64,000 nucleotides of DNA from Chrysopilus asiliformis (GCA_964034945.1 OZ035961.1:5996001-6060000), one strand, 5' to 3'. Shown: positions 33,321 through 47,063, counted from the stretch's first letter. Notes: generated by a model from the sequence alone, not told the origin. Numbers and translations are program-made.

Positions 33321-33568
33321 AATATGACTCCAGTGCCATGATGAGGTTTTAGGGGATATGTTTTTTCCATGTAGAATTTGTGAAATATGATTATTAAGAC
33401 CTACAACGACTAAAAACATAAACAAAAACCAAAACTAAGCCAGGAAATCGAAATATTCCGCTAAAAACACCTTTACCAAATTGGGCACATGGGCGTATAT
33501 GGTTTTTAAAAAAAAAATTCCAGTTGTGTTTTAGATTTTATTTTCGTAATTTTTTTTTTTATTTTTTA

Positions 33569-34081
33569 CTAGCTTGCATACCCGTCGTTGCCGGGTTAAG
33601 TTTTTTCAATTTTTTTTTCTGATGGTCTATGTTGGAGCTAAACTTCAGGCCAATTGGTTCGGTAGTTTCCCCGCGAAAGGGTAACATAGAAAAGAGCGAA
33701 GTTTCGAGATGACTTTACCCCCTCCCCTTACTTCCCCACCTCTCGGGCTACTTTTCAATGGGTTTATGTTGGGGCTGGACCCCCGACGAACATCAATGCC
33801 AAATTTCAGGCCAATCGGTCCAGTATTTTCCCCGCGAAAGATTAACATAGAGGGAAAACTAAGTTTCGAAATCACTTTACCCCCTCCGCTTACTCCCCCC
33901 ACCCTTCGCGCTACTTTTCCGTATCCCTATGTTGGAACCAGAACTACCACATACACTCATGCCAAATTTCAAGTCAATCGGTTCAGCCGTTTTTGCGTGA
34001 AAGAGGAACAGACAGACAGACAGACAGACGGACAGACAGACAGACACCAACTCATTTTTTTTTATACATATATTAGTATGA
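33569..34081 (-). mobile_element. Non-autonomous Helitron, family 1, copy 2
   Basis: On the minus strand it starts TCATACTAATATATGTATAA after an A and ends hairpin-CTAG before a T (plus-strand ACTAGCTTGCATACCCGTCG at the left edge). At 513 bp it is the longest copy, with two full 160-bp monomers plus a partial one and a longer GTCT/GTCC stretch near the 5' end. The plus-strand frame at 33709-34086 is a repeat artefact. Confidence 0.85.
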
Positions 34082-37000
34082 TTTGAATTGTTAAACATTT
34101 TTTAACAGCTGGATTTTGTCTTATATTCGTTGGTGCACAATTTCTTGATCAAAATTTCTTTGACGGTTTATGATTGCCGTTCAACAGGTCCGACTGTACG
34201 CAATATTACCTTGTTTTATTACAAGATATAAAAAAAAGTATACATGTTATATTATTCATATATGATGTGTAAAAAGAATATAACCTTTAATAACAAGTAA
34301 AATACCATAACTTTCAGAATGAATATACGACTATTCCCAAGTAGATAATATGGTGAACTGTTCTATTTGACTGACCGCAAACAAATACAAATCAACTTCT
34401 TGTCTGTGGTTATAAATGATATACATAATAATAGATATGTATATTTTTAGCAATATAGTATAGCAATATAGATAGATGGCTTTGCTTTTAGTTATTTCGA
34501 GACCACTTTGAAACGTACCAATTTAACCGCAATCAATCTTGATGTGTGTAATAAATTTTCTTGTTTCCTGGGCTCATTTTAAAACAAAACCCAGATAAAT
34601 TATAGTGATAGGCTCAAAACGATGTTTCGTTTTCCAACAGAATGGTTTTTTTTTCTTTACTTATATTTTTCTTATTGTTGCTACACTGTTGTTGGGTATT
34701 CTTGCTGTTTTAACTGATCGTTTTTTCCTATTATCGCAGTACATTTCAGTATCAATGTCCCAGTTGTTTTTCCTCACATTTTCCATTCACTTTATGTGAT
34801 GGTTTTCTTGTTGAAACTCCAACATGCCCGAAAAACCAAATTTAACCCCTATTTCGGATTTTTATCGTACTTATTTTCTCTTTAATGTTGAATATGGAAC
34901 AACAACAACAACAAAAACAACAAAATATTTACCAAAATAGCACCACATTGACGGTTTAAGTGATTTGAGCGAGAGTAAAGGAAAAATTCTTAACCGAAAT
35001 AAAAATGAAACGTAGCTCACGATTTAACCCTTAAACTGTCAAATCTCCCCCGGACAAATGATTCTGCAAATGTTTCTGCCCTGCTTTAAACAGTCAACTT
35101 TTACTCCCACACTGAACAGAGACCAGGAGTAGGTGATATAGAAACCGAGAAGGAGTCGAATATAAAAAAAAAGTGATAGCCACAAAAAATGGATTTATCA
35201 TTGCCACTTTGGACGTTTGTTTTTTAATCATTTCCAGTTGGTTTTGTCGGGTTTGACTAATGTATTGATTTATGTTTATGTTGGCTAACAATCCTTTGGT
35301 TTTTCCTTTCTGTATCGTTGGCGGCAGTGTACGGAATCCATCCTTACCCAACCATACTCTGAAATCTGTAGAAAAAAAACATACTCCCAATACTTGTACA
35401 CTTGAATGGAAGGGTTTCAGAGTTTTGGATTTCTTTGTTGTTGCCTTTGTTATTCTTATGGAATTCTTATATAACTTAGGAATGCTTTAAGTAATTGAAA
35501 TAGGTCACAGGGATATATTTCGCCAATGTCAATACAAAAATCGAAAATCTATAAAATATGTGATTTGGTATCAGCTTTACCTTTTGATATCTATAAATTT
35601 TACAAATGGAATAGGTTTAAATGGTTAGACGCATTTATCTTGAATGGTCGCCCAAATGAAATAGCCACATCTGAAGAAATAAATTATTTGCGTTTTAAGC
35701 ATCAGTGAGCTAATGTTATCTATTTTATAGTCAAATGGGCAAAATCAGGGACAATGACCCGAACCATTAAATTTAGGTTGGTTAAAAAATAATTTCAGGT
35801 ATGCAAGATAACCTTTTTTTTAGGACAAGGGAGACGCTTTTTGTTAGTTGAATTGATCGAAGAGTTTTGATGTAGGGAAATTTTTTATTTATGTTGACAG
35901 TAGCTGGCATATGCGAAAAAGCTAAATATCTTACTGGTATGCTATGATCCTTGGTATTTTTTTTTAATATGAAACTGTAAAGTCATCAACTTAATTTCAA
36001 CACCATGCGAAATACCCAAAAAAGCGTGACGAAGTCGTCCAAAAGTCCTTAAAAAATATGATTTATTGTAGCAAAAGCCATGTGAAAATCCCATCATAGC
36101 TTCTGAATACAGCAAAGGCGAGGATTATCTGATTTAAAATAGCACAGGCGATGTTTGCCGGAATCAGAAGGGGTCAAATTTCAGTGGTCAAGAAAATTTT
36201 TTAAGCGACGGCCCATTAAATTGTTAGATGGGAATTGAAATTTTTCATAGGTCTGTGAGACTCTTAAGAGGTCATGTAGGGGGCAGATATACATATAAGG
36301 TGGTAAAATTTTTTTTTTTGGACCAATCCGGAACAAGATGAGTGCAAGGGTGCGGGGAAGATGGCTGAAACGGAACAACAAATTTCTTATAGAATAAAAA
36401 CTTGATTTTGATGAAAACGCGTTTCAGAAATCTGCGGCGCAGGCAACATTTTCCAGGAATGTGCGTCGCAGGCGAGCTTTAAATCAAGTGCTACACAGTC
36501 TCAAGCGAACATTACCTTCATTTTTCGCGCTTTTTAGGTTTCATAAATAATCGCAATGTGAATTGTGGAACACGGCAGGCCAATGTTTTCTGCGGTACAA
36601 GAAAATACGCCGCAGGAAAAAAAATGTTATTTGTATGTTTCGCATATTGAGGGATCGTTTTATCGATCGCTTCATAAGTTATAATACTAAAATAAAAAAT
36701 CCGGAACAAAAGCTTATGGCGAATTTGAATGACAGATATAGAGTATGCTCTAGTCTAGAATCGAAGAAAGCCTACTTTATTCAATACAATTTTATTAGAA
36801 AATCTTTGTCAAAACTTTCTATCCCATTTAAAATCTAGATTGAGCAATTTTCGAGCAAAAAGGGCCGGCAATTCGAACATGCCATTAGTTTTGGGGATGC
36901 TGAAACAATATGGCGAAATCCGGGACTGTTCCGGCCATTCCGGGACGTATAATACAATACATATTCGTAAGCATATGAAAATGCCCAGCAATATCGAGCT

Positions 37001-37216
37001 AGCCGTTGAATGTTCTAAAAGTTTGAAAATGATTTAAACACAGAAATTAGGAAATATGGCAAGGCTAAGGGATGCGATATTAAAAATAACGTATAACCTT
37101 TTCAGATATTCAAGTTAGATGTAAGTGGAAACCACCTTAACCTTTAATTGATGAGGTGGGTCCAGTGGACCCACATTGACTTTTCTCTCGTTGCTATATT
37201 TCATGTTTTCAGCATA
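34082..37216. other. Unique intronic/non-coding stretch
   Basis: Over 3 kb with no element ends recognised. The CAA/ACA-rich patch near 34900 and several short frames (34605-34799, 35526-35708, 36563-36838) lack domains or consistent codon use. Confidence 0.4.
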
Positions 37217-37488
37217 CACTCAGAAAAATGGAGGCTAACTCGCCGACCTACATACAGCGTAATTGGCCTCGGGCAGGCGCGCGTTCGCCTGCATGTGGGC
37301 AAGTAAAACTGAGTTGACCTGTGGTCGGAGAAATTCTGAAATTAAGCCACCAGCAGGTGAAGTAGGGCATTGGGAGCTGCACGAGTTGACCTTAGATAGG
37401 TTAACTCTGACCGCTAGCTGGCTTACAGATACCTCTGTAAGGTCAGAGTTAACCTGACAAAAAGTTGACCTGGACATTTTTCTGAGTG
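37217..37488. mobile_element. CACTCAGAAAAATG-terminus element, copy 1
   Basis: A 272-bp element bounded by CACTCAGAAAAATG and its reverse complement CATTTTTCTGAGTG. The composition (about half GC) is very unlike the surrounding DNA. Inside, AGGTTAACTCTGACC at about 37398 pairs with GGTCAGAGTTAACCT ending at 37455, forming a strong hairpin. Nearly identical to 39776-40043, about 2.5 kb away. No protein; the frames on either strand are shared by-products. Confidence 0.75.
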
Positions 37489-39308
37489 AGGTATTGGATT
37501 TACATATTTTTAAATAACTGAAAAATAAACCCTAATCGCAACTAAAAAATCCTGAAAAAAATTAAAATTTCTACAAAAAATGCACATACATATAAACAAA
37601 AAGGATATTTCTTGGTAAAAATATTTTTCCTGATTTTAATGTGTATTTGATATAATAAATATAAGCAACCTACTATCAGATATACGATAATAAAAATATT
37701 TCTGACATGGTCAAGCCTTTGTTTTTAATATCCATAAACCACGATACGCATACAAATTAACGACCTGTAGAAAACTTTATTCACGATTATATTAATTGTT
37801 TTTTTTACTCTTTTATTTATTTTTCTGAAGTTATTTCATAATAAATGGTTTTAGATAAGTATCTAACTTTGTTGAAAATACGGTTATTGAAATTATACCC
37901 CAAAGGGTTCGGTGAAAGTCATTTATTTTTGATGATGGTTTTTGTTGTACGAAATTTTTGTTTTACCGAAAAATATGCTGGCCTACAAGATTTTAAATGA
38001 CATTCCATGAAATGATATTTTGCGATGGTGATTGAATTTTACGAGCGAACAAAATTTTAGGACATTTTCCCAAATTCCTGAACATTATAGTTACCTTCCT
38101 ACTAAAAATCTTTTCTACGGATCGAATTTCTGAAGGACAAAACGTTTTTCCGTATACCTTGGACTCTGTTAGACCGATGAAAAAAAGGCTAAGATATATT
38201 TTAAGTCAGTGTTTCTTAAACTTGAGCTTCGATAGAGGTATTTTTTCTGCATTATAAACGTAATTTTATATCAAATTTTACTATTTCGGCATTTTTGGGA
38301 ATTTTTTTCTAAGGCTAAAAACTCTTGCTCTCAGATGCTCGGCAGGGATTAAACATTGTTACGAGACCTCAATAAAGGATACGAAAGATAACGCCCATAA
38401 GCAAAATCTTGTTCAATGAACTAACTTTTAACGCCTTTGTAAAAATAATTTGGTAGCCAACCAACGCCCGTTTCGTTAAATTGTGCGTCAAGACAGTTTT
38501 TTTTTTCACAAAAAAAAAACGATTTCATTTCAAACTTTTTTAGTGTTGCATTCAACAAACCGCCACATAAATCGTGTATACCTCTTCCTATTGGCGGCTA
38601 CTGCTCGACGTCCTCCACAAAACTTATATTTCAGTAAATTCATTTTTCCATTAATATATTTTCCTTTACTATAAAAGTCTTTCAATTATTTATACACGTG
38701 TTTATTTCATATACTTCGACATTAATTTGACAAAATTTCATACATAATTAACTATAGGTAAATTAACGGATTCTCGTCTTAATTATATAATTAAAAACAA
38801 AATTTTCGAAAGCAGAGATTTTGCTATGGGGATTATTTATATCTAAAAATATTTCCTTCGTTTATTCTTCATTAAAATATTTATCTTAAATCATCAAATG
38901 GATTACGGGTAAGAAAATATTTCAAATAAAAAAAAATATTTACTTAACGTTGATGATAAGAAATCAACCTGTCGTTGTTTAAACACGAATAAATTAATTT
39001 CTGAACTCTTGACAAATGAGAAAAGTGCTGTTAAGCTCAATCGATTATTCAAATAGCCCAAATAATTTTCCATGTTGAATTTATTTGTATTGCGTGATAC
39101 ACGAGACTGCATTTCACTTAAGTCTCAATTATGATAGACGATGTGATGTTTTTTTTTCTTCCATCAAATATAAAAAGAATCCAATCGATGGTACCGTTCA
39201 CAGGTTAAAGCATTTCCTTTTAATTTGCTTAAGATCTGAATTCCAATAGCATGAATTTATTTGAAAATAGTTTTTGGAATATGTTATATTTTAACATATT
39301 ATTTTATA
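37489..39308. other. Non-coding AT-rich stretch
   Basis: No gene or element ends recognised. Confidence 0.4.
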
Positions 39309-39630
39309 CTAGCTTGCATACCCGTCGTTGTTAAGTTTTTTCAAATTTTTTTTTTGATGGTCTATGTTGGAGCTAAACTTCAGGCCAATCGGTTCAGTAG
39401 TTTTCCCGAGAAAGAGTAGCATTGCGCAAAAACTAAGTTTTGAAATCACTTTACCCCCTCCCCTTACTCCCCCACCCCTCGCGCTACTTTTCCGTATGCC
39501 TATGTTGGAACCAGAACTACCACAGACACTCATGCCAAATTTCAAGTCAATCGGTTTAGCCGTTTTTGCGTGAAAGAAGAACAGACAGACAGGCAGACAG
39601 ACACCAACTCATTTTTATATATTAGTATGA
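39309..39630 (-). mobile_element. Non-autonomous Helitron, family 1, copy 3 (short form)
   Basis: A 322-bp copy with a single 160-bp monomer. Left edge CTAG after a T-A context, right edge TATTAGTATGA before T. One arm of the 3' hairpin is deleted (CCCGTCGTTG followed directly by TTAAG), so it may no longer terminate properly. Confidence 0.8.
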
Positions 39631-39775
39631 TATGATTATAACTGCCCTGTGAGTAGATCTTTCGAATAAGGATGCAATATTTTATAAGGACGCGATATGA
39701 CAAAATTTTTTAAAAATTAATAAAAAATTATTCTTTGAAGAAATTGAACATCGTATATTAAGTCCTTGTTGTCTA

Positions 39776-40043
39776 CACTCAGAAAAATGGAGCCTAACTC
39801 GACGACATACGGCGTAATTGGCCTCGGGCAGGCGCGCGTTCGCCTGCATGTGGGCAAGTAAAACTGAGTTGACCTGTGGTCGAAGAAATTCTGAAATCAA
39901 GTCACCAGCAGGTGAAGTAGGGCATTGGGAGCTGCACGAGTTGACCTTAGATAGGTTAACTCTGACCGCTAGCTGGCTTACAGACACCTCTGTAAGGTCA
40001 GAGTTAACCTGACCAAAAGTTGACCTGGACATTTTTCTGAGTA
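39776..40043. mobile_element. CACTCAGAAAAATG-terminus element, copy 2
   Basis: 268 bp, nearly identical to 37217-37488 in the same orientation. The few differences include a 4-bp loss near ACGACATACGGCG and scattered substitutions. The same internal hairpin is present. The flanks of the two copies differ, which argues for two insertions and not a segmental duplication. Confidence 0.75.
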
Positions 40044-40150
40044 TATATCAAAACCGTGATCCAAAGATTGTACGTCGTATACCAGAGCGTCTTATATCGA
40101 GGCGTCTTAAATCGAAGTTTTTGCACCTGTCAATGCTAAATTATAAAAAA

Positions 40151-40204
40151 TAACACACTGAATAATAACACACTAATAACACACTGAATAATAACACACT
40201 GAAC
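40151..40204. repeat. TAACACACTGAATA minisatellite
   Basis: Four units of TAACACACT(GAA)TAA, 11-14 bp each, in tandem. Non-coding. Confidence 0.75.
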
Positions 40205-41414
40205 AATGTTTAAGCAAGCGTTTAACACAAATTATTAAAAAGTTGACCTTACGTTACACAACTACAATAGCATAAACATTTTCTTAATGTTGTCATAATA
40301 AAAACTCACCTCCAAGATCCCTACATGGCGGGTTACAAGAATATTCATACAGAAACTTTTCCCAATAAAGAATTTTATGGTCTGATAATAAAGGCAAGCG
40401 GAAGAAATTGCTGCCCATAATGTTTTCTACGCTATTTATTAAGTGCTTCAGAAGGGAAATTGTCTGTAAATGAAGTCATCTAAAAAGTATATGAAAGTTG
40501 ATACAAAAACGTTTTTCTTAAGTTAACATTAGGTGTTTGGATTGTTTTAGGAAATGGAATTTTTTACGTTATTTTTTTTTTATAAAAATAAAGTTAAATA
40601 AATAGATTTAAAATCACTCAAGTCGTTGCATTGACAGGTAACAAAAATTTCCTCGTTTAACCACGTGCTAATTTGTTTAACATACGAATAGCCTGAATAG
40701 TTTTAACCAAAGACTAGGTAAATAAAGATAAGAATCTTAGAACAAATGTTGGGGTCCCAAAAAAACCGACAGTGGAATGGAATCTTTAGGAAAAAAACTT
40801 TTACGATTTTTTTCCTTCGAAAAACCATTTTTTCCCTTTATATTTTGACTCATAATTAACAAAAAAATCGATAATAAAATTTAAATTGCATGCGTTACTC
40901 GATTGAGATTCATAACTCTACAGTATTTTCAATACATGTTAAAAGTTCTATGAAAAGTTCTTTTGATTTTTTTGTTTAGTTATAATCTTTGGTTTTAACA
41001 CTAGCTCAAATTTTTAGTTTTTATTTCTGCATTGGACTATTTTGTTTAGTTTCTGAAGAAGTGTTGGCTAAAAAAATCATTTATCAACACGCGATACCTC
41101 CTCCCATTGACGGCTATTGCTTAGCCTGAAGGTTATTCTTTTTTTTTTGAAGAAATACTTCTTGAGTCCATACCCCATACTTTTTTTTTGGGTGGTCCCT
41201 GCCAGATCTGTCGTGGATTTTTTAAGGCCGCCTAAGTGTTTTCTCTTTTTATATAAAACTATACACTCAAACTCGGGTACACTCAAAATTGTCTCTAAAA
41301 TGACAAAACTTGGTTACAATATTCACCTAATCTCTCGTTCGATCTGCACCTCAAAATGGATCTAGCGACGCAACAAATTTGTCTCCAAATATGGCTACCT
41401 AATGCGGCGGTCAC

Positions 41415-41753
41415 ACGACGCTGTTTTGCCAGCCGCTGGCTGCTGTTGGTTAGTAGCGCTGGCAAGTAGCAACAGCAGCCAGCGTACTGAGAGGGCTCAC
41501 ACGATTTATACTTTAGTAGCGCTGGCAAGTAGCAAAAGAGTGGTTTGACATTTTAATCTGGGAGATTTTTTAAATAATAAACAAGTTACAATAAACAAAG
41601 TTTACCACTTATCAGACTTTTGACAGCTCAGAAACCATGTGACAGGGTCAAATAAGAACGGTGGCAAAGTAGAACGGTCTCTACTTCACTAGCGCTGCTA
41701 AAATCATCACGCTGCTGCTGGCAAACAGTCACTAGCGCTGGCAAAATAGTCGT
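41415..41753. mobile_element. TTTTGCCAGC inverted-repeat element (possibly two overlapping)
   Basis: Outer inverted sequences are ACGACGCTGTTTTGCCAGC on the left and GCTGGCAAAATAGTCGT on the right. A 22-bp word starting TAGTAGCGCTGGCAAGTAGC is repeated directly at 41451 and 41514, and CTCACACGA recurs at about 41496. The clustered GCTGGCAA sites resemble the sub-terminal repeats of the other Harbinger-type elements here. The arrangement suggests a rearranged element or a second copy within the first. Confidence 0.5.
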
Positions 41754-41910
41754 TCAGTTGCCAGTTACCATACATGGCAAAAAATACCTGGAGCTGCCAG
41801 ATGAAATAACTAATGATAAAAACTAGATTAAACTTTAGTTTTAAAAACAGTTCTAACTGTTTCTCGAATGATGAAAAAATATTTTTTGAGTCGAAATTTC
41901 TAAACAATAA

Positions 41911-42101
41911 CACGTTGACTGCCGAACCAATTTTTCAAATATTTAAAAGAAATTCTAATACTTGTAGACTTTTGGAATGTATGTAGAATGTATACATGTA
42001 GAATGCAGACCTGTCTATCGAAAAAGATAGCCTTGGCCCATCATGAAACTTAATGCCATTTTTCACTGGCTATAAAAATGGTAGCCATGGCAGTCAATGT
42101 G
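41911..42101. mobile_element. piggyBac-like MITE, subfamily C
   Basis: A 191-bp element with inverted ends CACGTTGACTGCC and GGCAGTCAATGTG. TTAA follows on the right; the left flank is ATAA, one change from TTAA. It shares the CACGTT terminus with subfamilies A and B but has no matching interior. Non-coding. Confidence 0.65.
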
Positions 42102-42449
42102 TTAAATTTTTTTATAAATTTAATTATTAGAATATTTTTAAAATTTGCATCTTGAGAAATATTATATACGTATGTGTTGGATATATTTATAAGTTTCTGC
42201 CTTTTTTCATAAGCAAAAAACAATCCAAAATGAGTTTTTTCCAAAAAAGTTTTGCCCATCGGAAGTCATATGAATCCCCTATATTTCTCGTAGTGAACGG
42301 ATTCCTGGACAAAAAAAACTGGTTTTTTCGAAGCAATTTAGCAATCAAGCCATTTGAAAATATCTTCTTGAGAAGCTGCATGGACAGAAACAATTGGAAA
42401 TCTGAAGGAGCAATGTCCGGTGAATCCGGCGGGAGGGGCAGGATTTTAA

Positions 42450-42708
42450 CACGTTGGCTACCAGCCAAAAAAACGCGTACTTCGCTAGTATACACTGGAA
42501 AAAACGCAAAAATCATTTCTGTACTTTGTGAGTCACCAGTGAATACAAGATCAATACAGACAAAAACGAACGAATCGAATAAAATATGACGGACAAAAAA
42601 AAATCCCTTTGTACCGCACGAGCGACTGCACTCAATCATGAAACTTGAGAAACTGACGGTAATGACAATAGTGTGTGTACACCGGTGACTCACATGGTAG
42701 CCAACGTG
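42450..42708 (-). mobile_element. piggyBac-like MITE, subfamily A, copy 2
   Basis: 259 bp, inverted relative to the copies at 1458 and 62297. Flanked by perfect TTAA on both sides. Ends CACGTTGGCTACCAGCC and ATGGTAGCCAACGTG. Retains the ACACCGGTGACTCAC palindrome near the right end. The minus-strand frame at 42187-42693 crosses it and is not a gene. Confidence 0.8.
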
Positions 42709-44152
42709 TTAAATGACTTTTCTTTCTAATGAAATAATGAGGTAAAACTTGTTGCTTTTTGGGATAAATTCTGGCAATTTCTAATATTTTCTAGCTTCAA
42801 ATTTAAACTACTATGCTTTGGAGCTTACACACACATCTTTCAAACTCATGTGTTGCTGTCTCATTAAACACGCAAGCAACGCGACTGACGACATCTATTG
42901 AAAAGAGCCGAAATTTATTCATGTACGCAATAGACTCTAACAATTTAAAAAGTGTTTTCAACAATTTTTTTTTAAAACAAAAATGGGAGTTTTTCTACTA
43001 GTTTTTAGATCAACCAACTTTAATAATTTTAATTAACGCCATTGGCAATTTTTAACTAAATTTAAATGCAGTTAAACTATTTAGATAAATTTTCATGCAT
43101 CATCATATTTGCTATAACGTAAAAGATATTTTTATAAAACCACATCGCTCTTTCATGCGAAAAAATATTAATAAAAACTATTGAAGTGAAAAGTTGGTCC
43201 TTTCGAAAATTGCTTCCAACACAACACCATAAGTGGAATATGACGTGAACCAACATTTTTTGCAGAGACCAGATTAAAACTTTTTATGACTGTGAACTAA
43301 TAATTCTATTAAACCACCAGTGCATAGGATAACTAGTTTTCAATTTTTCACACATAGATACATTCATATTTTCATTTAATATATTACGATAACGGATATC
43401 TATTCTACACAAAGGAAAAGTCGTTCTGGTGCATAGAAACAGATCCGCTCCAAAACTATGAAAAAACTTTAATTAAAGCTTTAAGGGCACATCGATTATT
43501 CTAATAAAATTAAAATTATTATGGAAAATTTGTCAAAACTGGTTTGTAGATTTTTTTTTGAAAAACGTGTCAAGATGAAATGATTGAAAATTAATGTCTG
43601 ATCAACTTTAGCGCTGAAATGTTATAGATTCGAGGCATACAAAAGATAGTTTTTCTACATTGTTAATTAATATTAAGATAAAAATATTGTCTTTGCTTTA
43701 CATAAAGTTAACCTAGAGACTTCAGTCCATATAAGTAGATGCAACAGAAAAATAAACCAACCTTATGGGCAACACCAAAAAGGTTGAATTTGTAAAAATT
43801 GAGCCCAATTGGATTCCGATGTCCGGTAAAGTTATGTGAAATCACTAGTGGCCGCCCAAAATCGGATTTTTCGCCCAAAATCGGATTTTTCGCCTAAAAT
43901 CGGATTTTTGGCCCAAAACCGAAACCTTTTTATAGCAAGCTCTATAGGACAGTATACTTTATATTAACCTTCCGCTTGCCTTCGGTATCCCTTCATTTAT
44001 AACTTCCGAATCGTTATGCTGATTAAAATGCGCTTTTCTGTGTTGCATAATTCATGTTGCAGGCTTACATCTGCCAGTAAAAACAATATCCTCTGCCCGT
44101 TAATCCCTTCTCTGCTATCAACTAGATTTTCATTAAGAGTTTGCCTATATAT
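42709..44152. other. Non-coding stretch
   Basis: Unique AT-rich DNA, apart from a three-unit minisatellite at 43853-43909. Confidence 0.4.
43853..43909. repeat. 19-bp minisatellite, three units
   Basis: Three consecutive units of CGCCCAAAATCGGATTTTT, with one substitution in the third. Confidence 0.85.
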
Positions 44153-44399
44153 GAGGCGTTAAAAGCTAGAGTGGCCCAACCCACATGTCGAAATCGTGAA
44201 TTTTTTTGTGTTTGAATCACTATTGCGAGTGAGTTTCTAGATAAAAATGTTTGGATGCACAAAAGAACATTTCAACATTGAGTAATAAAGTCCACACAAA
44301 TTTTTTTTTCCAAAAATTTACAGTAAATAATAGTACAAAAGTGGAAAAGCTTCAAAAACTCGATTATGTGGGTTGGTCCACTCTAGCTTTTAACGCCTC
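44153..44399. mobile_element. GAGGCGTTAAAAGCTAGAG-family MITE, copy 1
   Basis: A 247-bp element with inverted ends GAGGCGTTAAAAGCTAGAGT on the left and its complement on the right, continuing inward through GGACCAACCCACAT. Flanks share ATATAT directly at both edges. A second copy at 53494-53739 sits in a mariner remnant with AATT at both edges, giving a 4-bp duplication. A 4-bp target size and GAG-type terminus recall Sola1 elements, but this is a suggestion only. Confidence 0.75.
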
Positions 44400-47063
44400 A
44401 TATATGAAGTCTTTCAGTGAGGCCGAAGGTTAAGTAGAATGTAAAAGCCATGAGCCCATAGGAGCACGAGACTGATATCAAAATTGTGAAATTTGTACTC
44501 GAAGGTGTTGCAAAAACGACGCTATTTTTTACCATTTCACTCCCTGTGCCCTATTCAGAGGACAAACTGAAATTTTCAGGTGAGAAAAGTCATAGCTGTG
44601 ATATTTGGCTTCTTGGGTGTATTTAAAAAAATATTTTTTTCTTGCTCTTGGGAATAAAAAGGTTGAAAGTCGTTAAGAAAGTTATTTCTGGATTCTTTAT
44701 CTCTAAATTGGATACAAAATACTTTAACTCGACCATATTCTAGTAATTTCATAATAATCGAATTAAACAAAAAAAGTTCTCTTCATAGTTGAATTACTAA
44801 CAAATAGTCAAGATTATTCAAACAACACTTAAAAAGGACCTATCACGAGAGAACCTTTTGTAATGAATTCCTATAAGGTAATTTTGATTATTTACACAAT
44901 AATACCCATAGAATAACAAAATTCATTCGTGTTTATTCACTGAAAATGCCTTAAATTTTATATAAAATCAAGTGGATCCCATTCGATAAATAAGAGAGTA
45001 ATCAGAGAACGAAAAGATTCTATAATTGGATAAATTAATACTTTATTGATGTCGTATACGGAAAAGTTTATTAAACGAACTCAAATGTAATGAGAATTGA
45101 AGAAATGTTGTTTACACATAAATATTTGATTTCTGAAGGTCCTTCTTAGATTGTTTTATTTACTTATTTATTTCAGCCCCTTAGATGATATTTCCTTTTC
45201 CGAAAAGTTTACATATGTGTCACAAATTTCTATGTTGCTGTCAATGTTGCCACTGGATAAATACAGGCCAGGAAAAAAACAACAGCAACGAAAACAACAA
45301 AAATAAGTAGTTAGAAGGAAAACATGGACAAAAACATAACAGAAATAGAAGGAATAGAAAAAATAAATAAATAAAATAAAAAAGAGTACCGAAAGATAGG
45401 AGCAAAGTGAGGTAAAGGACGAATATTAAAAAAAAAAAAGAAGACTAGGTATAGGGAAAAGGCAACTATAATAAATCCCAAACTTTACGCCTATTTCGTG
45501 TATCCTATTTATATCCTTGAATTTACCGTAAAATTTGTAAAGACACCAGGAGGCACACACACCATATGGGTCCTTTAACATTTCTAGATTCTATTTGGCA
45601 GTTTTGCCTTTTCTCCCCAATTTAAGGTAAAATTTATATTGCACCCGCGCGTCTCGGAAATTTAATTAAATACACTTTTGTACATATGAGACTATAGTGA
45701 AATAAATATACAATCTATGTTGATAAAGAACAAGAATAGTGTGCGGTAGCCAAGGATTTTTCGAATCAGATACATTCATTTAAACATATGCTCGTGCACA
45801 AATATGTATATTTTATATCTTAAAGAAACACATTTCGTGTTAAAAACATGGTATTCTTTCTGATACGTACATATTTGAGTCAGATATCCGAATTATAGGA
45901 TGTTTTGCACATATGAGAATTAACTGACTCGCCGAGTTAAACAGTTCCGTGTACAAAACACATGTCCTGATGCGGGAAATCACAATAAGGATGCGAGGTG
46001 ATATGAATTTAAGGATGAGAAAACTCATATTCAACGAATGATGGTGGTGGTGGTATTTTGCTTCATATTTAGATTAAGCTCAGGCAAATACAGTTTTGTC
46101 GTCTTTTGGCTAATTTGCTAACCTGGCACTTTGATGGGAGAAATTTTACCTTTAATATCGAAGCAGGCAAGAAGAAAATCGGCGGCGTCGTCGTGTCTTA
46201 ACTATACGTAGATTTGTATTTGTTATAAAATGATCTTATCCTTACAACAGATATTCTTATTCGTTGGATGTTTTTAAGTGTCATGCCATCCATTCTATAT
46301 ATGGTAATACTGTGCAGGATATACGAAGAGTACATTTTAACCATATAAAGCACTTATGCCACTGTTATACTTCTGTCTACATATTTTATGTGTCATACGT
46401 ATTTAACGTATTCTATTTTTTTTTTTGGGTATAAGTATAAGTAATTTCACACAATATAGGTACGTTTCCTAATCCATATTTTAGTTATATACGTTTTATG
46501 CTATTAATTTATACATTCGCATGTAGCGCTATACAAATTTCGGTTTAGTATTAAAGTTTTAGCTTTTTGGTGAGCTGAAGTTAATTTGTGAAATTATGTA
46601 CCAAAACATGCTCATTAAGCTCCACTAAACTTTTCCTTTGCATGTCAAATCGGTTATTAAAATCTTAGTGGCATTTTCCTTTGAGCCATATTTACGGGGT
46701 TCAAACTAATATCATATATATATATATATATAACTATAATACGCATCTATACTAATATAACTTATATATCTTAAGAAAGTTAAGTCACTATAGCAAAATA
46801 CAAAATATATATGTGTCTGTAAAGTATAAAATTTTCTGTTCTAGAAAGGTGATTGCCTTCATATTACCCCCTTTTACTTTTAAAATATTTAACTTATATA
46901 CCTATACGAATCTACGAGAACACATTGGTATATTTATTTTATAGGGCATAACGGATATACATATATGTGTAGACTCATATGTGATAAAATGAATCTTTTC
47001 ATTTCTACTATGTCCCCATAGATATTTTGTAGTTAGTTTCATTGGACCTTTGTTACTGAATTG
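44400..47063. other. Unique non-coding stretch
   Basis: No element ends. Includes an A/AT-rich tract at about 45280-45440 and a (TA)n microsatellite at 46715-46732. Confidence 0.4.
46715..46732. repeat. (TA)n microsatellite
   Basis: A pure run of TA dinucleotides. Confidence 0.85.

Noticed and set aside
33709..34086. 125-codon plus-strand frame rich in Pro
   Set aside because: It reads through a Helitron's pyrimidine-rich monomers; equivalent frames appear in the other four copies.
42187..42693. 168-codon minus-strand frame, the longest non-transposase frame in its area
   Set aside because: Half of it is the piggyBac-like element at 42450-42708; the other copies at 1458 and 62297 are interrupted differently. 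The phrase PDSPDIAPSDFQLF near its middle resembles a mariner third-Asp motif, but it is too short and isolated to annotate as an element.
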